A model generated the notes under the pieces. It was given only the letters and a program-made list of their open reading frames with translations. It did no database searches and was not told the DNA's origin. 12,096 nt of DNA from assembly GCA_937915925.1 (NCBI GenBank), contig CALGGM010000181.1:1-12096 (forward strand), given 5' to 3'. Position numbers and translations under genes: made by a program. Positions 6,235 to 12,096 of the stretch are shown piece after piece. The stretch comes from an uncultured Clostridia bacterium. Its GTDB lineage: Bacteria > Bacillota > Clostridia > Christensenellales > CAG-138. The stretch's first letter is position 1. Each line of letters opens with the position of its first letter.

Positions 6235-7194
6235 TTACTTTCTCAAAAGCACGGCTTTGACCTGCTCCTCGATGTGCGCGGCGGTGAGCCCGAAGCGCTC
6301 CTGCAGATACTCCTGCGTTCCGACCTCGCCGAACTCGTCCTCGACGGCAACGCACGCGGCGGGAACAGGGCAGCGCTCTGCAAGCACTTCAAGGATCATG
6401 CTGTAAAGACCGCCGTGCCGGTTCGCGTTCTCCGCGACGACGACCGCGCCGCATTTCTTTGCCCACGCTGCGATCGCGTCCGCGTCGATCGGCTTAATTG
6501 TGAAGCAGTCGACGACCGCGGCGGAAACGCCCTGCGCTTCCAGGGAAGCTGCGGCTTTCATCGCCTCGTGCAGCATAATGCCCGCGGCGAAGATGACGAC
6601 GTCCGTGCCCTCTCTGAGCGTGACGGCCTTGCCGATCGGAAGCTCCGCGCCGTCCTCATAGATGCGCGCGTACTGCTTTCTGCCGACGCGGATGTACTTG
6701 ACGCCGGGGCGGTTGACGCACTGACGGAGTACGCTTTGCAGGCAAGTCGGGTCGGACGCGTCGATGACGGTCGCGCCGGGCAGCGCGTTATAGAGCGCAA
6801 CGTCTTCAAACGGCATATGCGTGCCGCCGTTCATCGTGGCGGTGACGCCGGGGTCGGTGCCAATGACGGTGACGTCGTTCTTTGCGTAGCCGCCGGACAG
6901 GAAGATCTGGTCATAGATGCGGCGGGACGCAAACGTGCCGAAGCTGTGGATGATCGGCTTGAAGCCCGCGGCGGCGAGACCTGCCGCGACGCCTGCCATG
7001 TTCGCTTCCGCGATGCCGCAGTCGACCGCGCGGTCCGTCGTTTTCGACCATTTCAGCGTACCGGAGCAGCTCATCAGGTCCGCGTCCAAAAAGATGACGT
7101 CGGGATCGCTTTCCGAAAGCGAAGCGACCGTAGCGCCGATCACGTCCTTGCAGAGACGCGGGTCCATTTCTCCGTTATATACTACCTTCGTCAT
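6235..7194 (-). CDS. Transketolase, C-terminal subunit (pyrimidine-binding and C-terminal domains)
   Basis: 319 residues, the second half of a split transketolase. The pyrimidine-binding domain (about 1-170) has the catalytic Glu63 in DCGIAEANMAGVAAGLA, which activates thiamine diphosphate in the partner's cofactor site, and TDPGVTATMNGGTHMPFEDVAL (113-134). The C-terminal transketolase domain (about 185-315) has VVDCFTIKPID and VVVAENANRHGG. Together with the neighbouring N-half it moves two-carbon ketol units between sugar phosphates in the non-oxidative pentose phosphate pathway. It starts 3 nt after the N-half stop, with GGAGGG at 7202-7207 inside the N-half gene, so this is a true two-gene arrangement with its own ribosome entry. 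The stop is followed within 12 nt by repeat copy B. Confidence 0.95.
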   Translation of the reverse strand: MTKVVYNGEMDPRLCKDVIGATVASLSESDPDVIFLDADLMSCSGTLKWSKTTDRAVDCGIAEANMAGVAAGLAAAGFKPIIHSFGTFASRRIYDQIFLSGGYAKNDVTVIGTDPGVTATMNGGTHMPFEDVALYNALPGATVIDASDPTCLQSVLRQCVNRPGVKYIRVGRKQYARIYEDGAELPIGKAVTLREGTDVVIFAAGIMLHEAMKAAASLEAQGVSAAVVDCFTIKPIDADAIAAWAKKCGAVVVAENANRHGGLYSMILEVLAERCPVPAACVAVEDEFGEVGTQEYLQERFGLTAAHIEEQVKAVLLRK

Positions 7195-7197
7195 GGC

Positions 7198-8040
7198 TCA
7201 GCCCTCCAATGCGTCGAGCTTCGTCTGAAGCTCCTTGGTCCAGTTTGCAAAGCGTTCGTCGGTCACCGGCATGCTGTGGTTCATCGCGGTGTTCTCCACC
7301 TCGTCCACGCCGTGTCCCTTGACGGTGTCGAGCACGATCGCGTACGGCTTGTCGCCGCCGTTTCTCGTGCGCTCCAACGCGGCTGCGATCGCTTCCACGT
7401 CGCCGCCGTCGACCTTGACGGTATCAAAGCCGAACGCTTCCATCTTCGCGACAAAATCGCCCATCGGCAAAACTTCGTCGAGGTAGCCGTCGAGCTGACG
7501 CTTGTTCCAGTCGATCAGCACGACAAGGTTCGAAAGCTTTTTCGCGCTTGCGAACATAAAGGATTCCCAGCACTGCCCCTCCTGTATCTCGCCGTCGCCG
7601 ACGATCAGAAAGACGCGGTTGTTTCTGCCCTTCAGCCGGTTGCCGAGCGCAAGCCCCGCCGCCTGCGAGGTGCCCTGACCGAGCGATCCGGTCGTCATAT
7701 CCACGCCGGGGGTCTTGTTGCGGTCGCAGTGGCTCGGAAGCCGCGTGCCGCCGCGGTTTAAGGTCTTGAGCTCCTCATAGGGGAAAAAGCCCTTCAACGC
7801 GAGCGTCGCGTAGACCGCGGGACCCGCATGTCCCTTCGACATGACGAGATAATCGCGATCCGGGCATTTCGGGTTTTCGGGGTCGACGCGCATCTCACGC
7901 CCGTACAGAACGGCGAGCGTGTCGGAAATGCTCATCACGCCGCCGACGTGACCGGAGCCGATCGAATGGATCGCTTCGAGCGCCGCCATGCGGATCTTCA
8001 GAGCGAACGCTTCGAGTGCCTGTTTTTCTTTCAATTCCAT
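7198..8040 (-). CDS. Transketolase, N-terminal (thiamine diphosphate-binding) subunit
   Basis: 280 residues, the N-terminal half of a split transketolase. The ThDP/metal signature runs from GDGEIQEG (148-155) to LIDWNK with N179. Other expected residues are H31 in GSGHVGG, H71 in SKGHAGPA, and the loop GVDMTTGSLGQG (112-123) that contacts the substrate and cofactor. It needs the C-terminal subunit to supply the catalytic Glu. The start at 8040 has AAGGAGG a few bases upstream. A sigma-A-like promoter lies at 8106-8134, so the pair is transcribed separately from the GH13 gene upstream, although no terminator separates them. Split transketolases are common in Clostridia; they serve the pentose phosphate pathway or, in some clusters, dedicated sugar catabolism. 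Confidence 0.95.
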   Translation of the reverse strand: MELKEKQALEAFALKIRMAALEAIHSIGSGHVGGVMSISDTLAVLYGREMRVDPENPKCPDRDYLVMSKGHAGPAVYATLALKGFFPYEELKTLNRGGTRLPSHCDRNKTPGVDMTTGSLGQGTSQAAGLALGNRLKGRNNRVFLIVGDGEIQEGQCWESFMFASAKKLSNLVVLIDWNKRQLDGYLDEVLPMGDFVAKMEAFGFDTVKVDGGDVEAIAAALERTRNGGDKPYAIVLDTVKGHGVDEVENTAMNHSMPVTDERFANWTKELQTKLDALEG

Positions 8041-8105
8041 AGCTACCTCCTTATGATTTGCGGCAGGGCGGGATGCGTCTTGCCGGTTGCTTGCCTGTAT
8101 CTACC

Positions 8106-8134
8106 AGTATAGTCCCTTTTCCGAATTTACGCAA
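8106..8134 (-). promoter_or_regulatory. Sigma-A-type promoter for the transketolase pair
   Basis: On the minus strand: -35 TTGCGT (8129-8134), a 17-nt spacer, and -10 TATACT (8106-8111). The expected transcription start is near 8099, giving a leader of about 60 nt before the N-half ATG. The -35 overlaps a small inverted repeat, ACGC-AA-GCGT (8129-8138), a possible operator half-pair, which is weak on its own. Confidence 0.7.
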
Positions 8135-8160
8135 GCGTTTTCGTAACTTTTCAAACGGGG

Positions 8161-9417
8161 TTATAAAAGGATCACAACGGGCCGTCCCGCGCCGTCGATG
8201 CGCCCGCTTTTTACGGGGTACGGCGTTTGAAACAGCAGATCGGTATACGTCCCGTCAGGCATCGGGACCTCGGCGGAAAACGCGCGTCCCTTCATGCTGA
8301 ACACGCCGATCGCGCGGCGATTCTCCAAAGTCCACGTCGAGACCGCGACGTCGTTTTCGCGCGCTTCGAGCGTATAGACGCCGTCCGAAAACAGCGAATC
8401 CTTCTTCATGGCGATCAGCGTTTTCAAAAGCGCTTCGTGCATCGGCTCGCCTTCGCGCAAAACAGGATCGGGATCGAACAGGGAGGGCGCATGCTCGACC
8501 GCCCATTCCTCGCCACAGTAGAGCATCGCGATGCCCTTCTGGAAGAACGAAAACGCGATGCGGTTTTCGCGCTCCGTGCGGTCGGGGAACAGCGCCGCCG
8601 TGCGCGGACGGTCGTGGTTTTCGGTGCAGCGCAGCTTCACGTAATCGGCGCGGAACGTGCTCTCCTGCCGGACCAGCGCGTCGATGTAGACCGAAAGCGG
8701 GATCTCTCCCTTTTGATAGGCGACGTATTCGGGGTAGACGTCGTAGTCGTAGCAGATATCGAACGCCTGATAGAGCTCGGAGTCGGAAAGCGCCACGAGC
8801 CCCTGCGAACGGTGATAACGGATGAATTCGTGCTCGACCGATTCGGCAAGCCAGATGCAGCCGGGACGGACCGTCTCCACGCGCTTTCTTGCTTCGAGCC
8901 AGAAATCGAGCGGCACGAGCGACGCGACGTCGCAGCGGAAGCCGTCCACATACCGCGCCCAGAAGCACAGCGTGTCGATTAGCTCCTCCCAAAGATCGAG
9001 GTTCTCGAAATCGAGATCGACGATGTCGGTCCAGTCGCCGACGTGGTTGCCGAACGACCCGTCGGGCTTCCGATAGAAGTATTCGGGATGCGTTTTCACG
9101 AGCACGGAATCCGGAGAGGTGTGATGGTACACGACGTCGATCAGCACCTTCATGCCGAGCCGATGCGCCGCGCTGCAAAGCGAGACGAAGTCGTCCATCG
9201 TGCCGAACTCCGGATTGACCGCGCGGTAATCCTTGATCGCGTACGGCGAGCCGAGCGAGCCCTTGCGCTTCTCCTCGCCGATCGGGTGGATCGGCAGAAG
9301 CCAGATCGCGTCGACGCCGAGATCGCGGATGCGGGGAAGATCGTCCTCGACCGCCCGGAACGTGCCGCCGAAGTTGCGAATGAAGATCGAATAGAGGGTC
9401 ATGCTGCGAAGGTTCAT
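8161..9417 (-). CDS. Cytoplasmic GH13 alpha-amylase-family glycoside hydrolase or transferase
   Basis: 418 residues from ATG 9417, chosen because GGAGGA (9425-9430) lies just upstream and MTLYSIFIRNF matches the usual first strand; the frame stays open 38 codons farther but that part lies inside the thioesterase gene. The (beta/alpha)8 barrel shows the GH13 regions: I DVVYHHT (94-100), II GFRCDVAS with nucleophile D163, III WLAESVEH with acid/base E192, IV TENHDRPR with D269. A short C-terminal beta domain follows (about 345-418). There is no signal peptide, so it works inside the cell on oligosaccharides, glycogen-type glucans or a related alpha-glucoside. Subfamily and product are not defined by what I can see. 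It is the last gene of the ligase-ACP-thioesterase operon, 17 nt after the thioesterase, an unusual partner set. Confidence 0.9.
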   Translation of the reverse strand: MNLRSMTLYSIFIRNFGGTFRAVEDDLPRIRDLGVDAIWLLPIHPIGEEKRKGSLGSPYAIKDYRAVNPEFGTMDDFVSLCSAAHRLGMKVLIDVVYHHTSPDSVLVKTHPEYFYRKPDGSFGNHVGDWTDIVDLDFENLDLWEELIDTLCFWARYVDGFRCDVASLVPLDFWLEARKRVETVRPGCIWLAESVEHEFIRYHRSQGLVALSDSELYQAFDICYDYDVYPEYVAYQKGEIPLSVYIDALVRQESTFRADYVKLRCTENHDRPRTAALFPDRTERENRIAFSFFQKGIAMLYCGEEWAVEHAPSLFDPDPVLREGEPMHEALLKTLIAMKKDSLFSDGVYTLEARENDVAVSTWTLENRRAIGVFSMKGRAFSAEVPMPDGTYTDLLFQTPYPVKSGRIDGAGRPVVILL

Positions 9418-9424
9418 AGTCGCT

Positions 9425-9430
9425 TCCTCC
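9425..9430 (-). promoter_or_regulatory. Ribosome binding site fixing the GH13 start
   Basis: GGAGGA on the minus strand, 7 nt before the ATG at 9415-9417 and within the 17-nt gap after the thioesterase stop. It supports this start over an upstream in-frame ATG at 9531. Confidence 0.8.
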
Positions 9431-9434
9431 AAAC

Positions 9435-10160
9435 TCACGCTTCTTCCGGCGCGAAGGTAAGGCAGAGGCGGAACAGCTTCTGTCCCGCGCACTCGCCTGC
9501 GACCAGGAACGCGTCGCCGTTTTGCTCGCAACGGACGTCGAACGTCTCGCCGAGCTTCACCTCGCGCGAATACTCGGTCTGGATCTTTCGCACCGCGCGC
9601 ATGCGAAGCGCCGGGGGCATGGTGTCCTCGGCAAGATCGAAATAGCGCGTGTTGTTCATATGCCCGTTCAGATCGACATAGCTGTACGGCACGGTAAACG
9701 GCGCCGTTTCCTCAACCTTGGGCATGCGCGGCGCGGACGGCATGGGAATCGTGTTTCCGTTTGTCGTGCCCTCGACGACGATGCCGTGCTGCTCGGGGAA
9801 GGCGACCTTGCGCGTGGACTGATCCATCAGCGCCCAAAGCGCGCTCGCCTCGATCAGCACATTGCCCGCCTCGTCCATGATGCGGTAATAGCGCGGAAAC
9901 AGCAGGTGCATGGTCTTGCCCGGCCACGTCTCGATGCGGATGAACTCGTCGTATTCCGGCATACGCGTGACCGTCGCCTGCTGCAGCGTGACGATCCACA
10001 AAAGCCCGCGGTCCAGCGTCTTGTCGCGTCCCGCGCCGAGCTCGGTCGCGTGTACGATCGAGACCTCCTGCAAAAGCGTGAACAGCCGCGAATACCGAAG
10101 CCTGCGGTACATGTCGGTATCCGAGCTTAAAAGGCGGTACTCCCGCGTATAGACGCTCAT
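9435..10160 (-). CDS. Acyl-ACP thioesterase (FatA/FatB-like double hotdog)
   Basis: 241 residues, the normal size of bacterial acyl-ACP thioesterases. Two hotdog domains: the N-terminal one (about 1-130) with YSRLFTLLQEVSIVHATELG wrapping the long helix, and LLWIVTLQQATVTRMPEYDEFIRIETWP; the C-terminal one (about 155-238) with the catalytic loop YVDLNGHMNNTRYFD holding D163, N165, H167 and N169. The enzyme hydrolyses acyl-ACP to free fatty acid and ACP in the cytoplasm. The start overlaps the carrier protein stop by ATGA (10157-10160) and has no real Shine-Dalgarno, so expression is coupled to the ACP. The direct pairing with a dedicated ACP and an acyl ligase suggests that it releases an acyl chain handled by this cluster rather than bulk fatty acid synthesis (inference). 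Confidence 0.93.
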   Translation of the reverse strand: MSVYTREYRLLSSDTDMYRRLRYSRLFTLLQEVSIVHATELGAGRDKTLDRGLLWIVTLQQATVTRMPEYDEFIRIETWPGKTMHLLFPRYYRIMDEAGNVLIEASALWALMDQSTRKVAFPEQHGIVVEGTTNGNTIPMPSAPRMPKVEETAPFTVPYSYVDLNGHMNNTRYFDLAEDTMPPALRMRAVRKIQTEYSREVKLGETFDVRCEQNGDAFLVAGECAGQKLFRLCLTFAPEEA

Positions 10161-10411
10161 GCCTTCGGAAGCCGCTTCTCAATCGCGGTCACGACGTCGC
10201 CGAGCGTGGAAAGCTTCTGCCACTGGCGGTTCGGAATGCGGACGTCGAACGCCGCCTCGAGGCGGCAGATGATCAGCGTGAAGCCCATCGAGTCGATGCC
10301 GGTGTCCGTGTTGATGACGGTGCTCTCGTCAAATTCCTGTCCCTCGAGCTCGGGGAGCGATTCGACGATGATCTCTCTTGTTTTGTTCAGAATTTCTTCT
10401 CTGCGGGTCAT
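10157..10411 (-). CDS. Stand-alone acyl carrier protein
   Basis: 84 residues with the four-helix ACP pattern. The phosphopantetheine attachment site is S41 in DTGIDSMGFTLIICRLE, close to the canonical D-S-L/M motif. The remaining sequence is acidic in helix I and ends in GDVVTAIEKRL. It should carry acyl chains as thioesters after priming by a phosphopantetheinyl transferase, which is not in the window. The ATG at 10411 overlaps the ligase stop (ATGA, 10408-10411) and has GAGAGGGG just upstream; the frame is open another 70 codons, but that stretch lies inside the ligase gene and has no ACP homology. Being between a ligase and a thioesterase, it is probably dedicated to this pathway rather than the housekeeping AcpP (inference). 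Confidence 0.92.
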   Translation of the reverse strand: MTRREEILNKTREIIVESLPELEGQEFDESTVINTDTGIDSMGFTLIICRLEAAFDVRIPNRQWQKLSTLGDVVTAIEKRLPKA

Positions 10412-11766
10412 AACCCCTCTCTTTCCCGTTGGATCGCCCAACGCATGATTTTTCCGCTCGCCGTGCGCGGCAGCGGTTTTTCGTAAAATTCGATCGCGCG
10501 GATCTGCTGATTTCGCGGACGCTCGTCGAGCACCGGTCGGATCTTTTCCCAGATCGGCGCCGGATCGCGCAGCTCGCCCTCCAGTACGAGGATCGGCTGA
10601 TCGTTGATCAGAAGCACGCAAAGCGGCTCGCCGCCGAGCGCGTTTGAAAGCGCCTGCTCGTACTCGGGCAGAAACAGCTTCGTCCCGTCGGACAGCACGA
10701 GGATCTCCTTTTTGCGGCCGGTCAGATGCAGCTTGCCCTCTTCATCGAGATACCCGAGATCGCCCGTGTGCAGTACGCCGTCGGAAAGAACCTCTGCGGT
10801 GTCCTCGGGGCGTCTCCAATAGCCCTCCATCATGCAGGTGGGGGCGGTGATCAAAACCTCGCCATCCGGCGCGATCGTGACCGTATCGTCGGGACAGACG
10901 GTCATGGCGTACGGATCGCCGAAGCCCAGCGAAAGCGCGACGCCGGAGCTCGTTTCGGTCAGCCCGTAGCCGAAGCACACGCGCGCGTCGGTCGTTTTTG
11001 CGGCGCGCAGGATCGGCTCGGGACAGCCGCCTGCGCCGATGAGGATGATGCGAAGCTCCGGATTCAGCGCGCGATATTTCAAAAGGAAGCCCAAAAGGGC
11101 GGGCACGGCGGAAAGCGCCGTCGGGCGGAAGAAGATGCAGTCGTCGCCGTAGTGCCTTGCGCCGCGTCCGAGCGCGACGCACGCGCCGCACGAAAGTCCC
11201 CACAAAAGCCCACAGACGAAGCCGAACACGTGATCGAGCGGGAGCATGCATAAAAGCGTATCGGAAGGATCGAGCGGCAGAAGCGCGCCGCCGTTATAGG
11301 CGCTTGCCATCAGCGATGCGTCGGAGGTGACGACCGCCTTTGCGCGGCTCGTGGTGCCGGAGGTGAAGAACAGAAGCTTCCCTTCGCCGCCCTCGGCGGT
11401 TTCCGAAAGGAAGGGGGAGAGCTCCTTTTTTAACTCAGAGTCGCCGAACAGCGCGTCAAGCTCCGCTTCCTTCACCTGCTCCTTGAGTACCTCGTCCGCG
11501 GCGTTTTCGGAAAGCAGAACCGTGCGCCGCCCCGCAAGCACCGAAGCGAAGATCTCGATCACGCAGTCGAACGAGCCGTTGGCGAGAACGCCGAGCGTAT
11601 GCTTCGGATCTTTCCGAAGTACGTTCGCGCGCGACGTGACAAGGGAATAAAGCTTTGAAAAGGTACAAACGCACATGCGTCCGTTCTGTTCGTAGCGCAG
11701 CGCAGGCGCGTCCGGCGTCTGTTCGCTCCGATAGGAAAGCATCGAAAGGAATCCCGAAAACCGCAT
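10408..11766 (-). CDS. AMP-forming acyl ligase (ANL superfamily, acyl-CoA/acyl-ACP synthetase-like)
   Basis: 452 residues from ATG 11766, fixed by GGAGG at 11775-11779. ANL core motifs in order: A3 P-loop FFTSGTTSRAKAV (133-145), A4-like MLPLDHVFGF (174-183), A5 YGLTETSSG (267-275), A7 HTGDLGYLDEEG (333-344), A8 GRKKEILVLSDG (350-361), and A10 LPRTASGKIMR with catalytic K439. It is therefore a complete adenylating enzyme, though shorter than usual fatty acyl-CoA synthetases (often 500 or more), mainly in the N-terminal part. It activates a carboxylic acid as acyl-AMP and transfers it to a thiol. With an ACP encoded right after it and overlapping by ATGA, the acceptor is probably that ACP, not CoA (inference). 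The acid cannot be read from sequence; a fatty acid fits the thioesterase and the divergent flavoprotein. Confidence 0.92.
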   Translation of the reverse strand: MRFSGFLSMLSYRSEQTPDAPALRYEQNGRMCVCTFSKLYSLVTSRANVLRKDPKHTLGVLANGSFDCVIEIFASVLAGRRTVLLSENAADEVLKEQVKEAELDALFGDSELKKELSPFLSETAEGGEGKLLFFTSGTTSRAKAVVTSDASLMASAYNGGALLPLDPSDTLLCMLPLDHVFGFVCGLLWGLSCGACVALGRGARHYGDDCIFFRPTALSAVPALLGFLLKYRALNPELRIILIGAGGCPEPILRAAKTTDARVCFGYGLTETSSGVALSLGFGDPYAMTVCPDDTVTIAPDGEVLITAPTCMMEGYWRRPEDTAEVLSDGVLHTGDLGYLDEEGKLHLTGRKKEILVLSDGTKLFLPEYEQALSNALGGEPLCVLLINDQPILVLEGELRDPAPIWEKIRPVLDERPRNQQIRAIEFYEKPLPRTASGKIMRWAIQREREGL

Positions 11767-11774
11767 AGCATCCA

Positions 11775-11779
11775 CCTCC
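11775..11779 (-). promoter_or_regulatory. Ribosome binding site fixing the acyl ligase start
   Basis: GGAGG on the minus strand, 8 nt before ATG 11766. The frame is open 46 codons farther upstream, but that part overlaps the AT-rich divergent promoter region and lacks family similarity, so the shorter start is preferred. Confidence 0.8.
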
Positions 11780-11786
11780 GAAACGT

Positions 11787-11795
11787 ATTTTAACA
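11787..11795 (-). promoter_or_regulatory. Possible extended -10 promoter for the ligase-ACP-thioesterase-GH13 operon
   Basis: TGTTAAAAT on the minus strand has an extended -10 form (TG, one base, TAAAAT), with only a weak -35 (TTTCCT) 17 nt upstream. Transcription would begin near 11780, leaving a very short leader directly at the ribosome binding site, so this is tentative. Confidence 0.35.
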
Positions 11796-11862
11796 TGTTC
11801 GGACAAATAAGGAAAGATTTTTTCGGGATTTTTGAAAAATTATGCAAAAAGTTCGTGCAATT

Positions 11863-11883
11863 CCCGTACGGGCGCGTTATAAT
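11863..11883 (+). promoter_or_regulatory. Promoter -10 and possible operator for the divergent flavoprotein gene
   Basis: A consensus -10 TATAAT lies at 11878-11883. The -35 is poor: GTGCAA at a 17-nt spacing or TTCGTG at 20 nt. A perfect 10-bp palindrome, CCCGTACGGG (11863-11872), sits in the spacer between -35 and -10, where a bound repressor or spacer-distorting activator would act. The palindromic ATTTTT-G-AAAAAT (11828-11840) lies farther upstream. The leader is about 35 nt with AGGAGG at 11912-11917. Confidence 0.55.
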
Positions 11884-11924
11884 AGGAGCAACGTGAGCGA
11901 TCACAAATCAGAGGAGGAAATCAA

Positions 11925-12096
11925 ATGGATAAGAACACTCGCATCTGCATCATCGGCGGCGGTCCCGCAGGTCTTTCCGCCGGTATGTACCTGGAAAAGA
12001 AGGGGTATGAAAACTATACCATTCTCGAACGGCTCGACCGCGTCGGCGGCAAGTGCTGGTCTCCGACCTACAACGGACGCCGCTATGAGATGGGCG
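11925..12096 (+). CDS. FAD-dependent enzyme resembling polyunsaturated fatty acid isomerase, N-terminal part (3' end outside window)
   Basis: Only 57 codons are present, starting at ATG 11925 with AGGAGG 7 nt upstream. The Rossmann FAD site is complete: IIGGGPAG (G11, G13, G16), then YTILERLDRVGGKC with E35 for the FAD ribose and the GG (41-42) doublet of the amine oxidase/phytoene desaturase clan. The following CWSPTYNGRRYEMG is not generic for that clan: from memory it is nearly the same as the matching part of the Cutibacterium (Propionibacterium) acnes linoleate isomerase PAI, which makes conjugated linoleic acid. That comparison was not run. The gene is divergent from the acyl ligase operon across 158 nt, so they may share regulation. 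The safe call is FAD/NAD(P)-binding oxidoreductase; the isomerase call is likely but needs the rest of the gene. Confidence 0.8.
   Translation, partial: MDKNTRICIIGGGPAGLSAGMYLEKKGYENYTILERLDRVGGKCWSPTYNGRRYEMG

Noticed and set aside
6274..7761. A long open frame on the plus strand opposite the two transketolase genes
   Set aside because: It runs antisense through two clear transketolase genes, has no ribosome binding site, and is rich in Arg, Val, Asp and His as expected for a shadow frame in high-GC DNA.
6235..8040. Transketolase broken by a frameshift
   Set aside because: The split falls at the domain border, both halves have their own start and ribosome binding site, and two-gene transketolases are a known normal form.
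9418..9531. 38-residue N-terminal extension of the GH13 protein
   Set aside because: It lies within the thioesterase gene, is Arg-rich and unlike a signal peptide or GH13 domain, and a strong ribosome binding site supports the start at 9417.
10412..10621. 70-residue N-terminal extension of the ACP
   Set aside because: It lies within the ligase's C-terminal domain and is low-complexity; the 84-residue form matches normal ACP length and overlaps the ligase stop by ATGA.
11767..11904. 46-residue N-terminal extension of the acyl ligase
   Set aside because: It would cover the divergent promoter region and has no similarity to ligase N-termini; GGAGG at 11775-11779 supports the start at 11766.

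Overview
The window looks like chromosomal DNA of a high-GC (by eye about 60%) Gram-positive Clostridia-type bacterium, perhaps an uncultured gut lineage. This is inferred from strong AGGAGG-type ribosome binding sites, a split transketolase, a short bacterial malic enzyme, an acyl-ACP thioesterase of the kind common in Firmicutes, and families such as ROK and DMT. No rRNA, tRNA, CRISPR array, transposase or phage gene is visible.

Layout. (1) Positions 1-4500, plus strand: a tightly packed catabolic-looking operon. It runs from the 3' end of an RpiB/LacA/LacB-family sugar-phosphate isomerase, through an iron-dependent alcohol dehydrogenase (11-nt overlap), a DMT-family transporter (ATGA overlap), a ROK-family repressor and a cupin-like protein resembling DUF4867 (ATGA overlap), to a small NTF2/SnoaL-like protein. 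Together these suggest import or export, oxidoreduction and isomerisation of a sugar or polyol that I cannot name, under control of the ROK protein. (2) Positions 4501-4857: an intergenic patchwork of hairpins, a two-armed palindromic repeat (copy A), a pair of opposed 8-bp tandem arrays around an AT-rich core, and a bidirectional terminator between converging transcripts. (3) Positions 4858-6030, minus strand: NAD(P)-dependent malic enzyme. It is flanked on its promoter side by a second copy (B) of the palindromic repeat in opposite orientation. (4) Positions 6235-8040, minus strand: the two halves of a split transketolase, with a good sigma-A-type promoter at 8106-8134. (5) Positions 8161-11766, minus strand: a four-gene operon in transcription order acyl-adenylating ligase, acyl carrier protein, acyl-ACP thioesterase, and a cytoplasmic GH13 alpha-amylase-family enzyme. 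(6) From 11925, plus strand and divergent: the first 57 codons of an FAD-dependent enzyme whose N-terminus strongly recalls the Propionibacterium/Cutibacterium acnes polyunsaturated fatty acid isomerase.

The most interesting system is region 5 with region 6. A ligase that can activate an acyl acid, a stand-alone carrier protein, a thioesterase that frees acyl chains from a carrier, and a divergent fatty-acid-isomerase-like flavoprotein together look like a small fatty-acyl modification module (inference). The second interest is the pair of inverted repeat elements around malic enzyme, whose end hairpins keep their pairing while their sequences differ.
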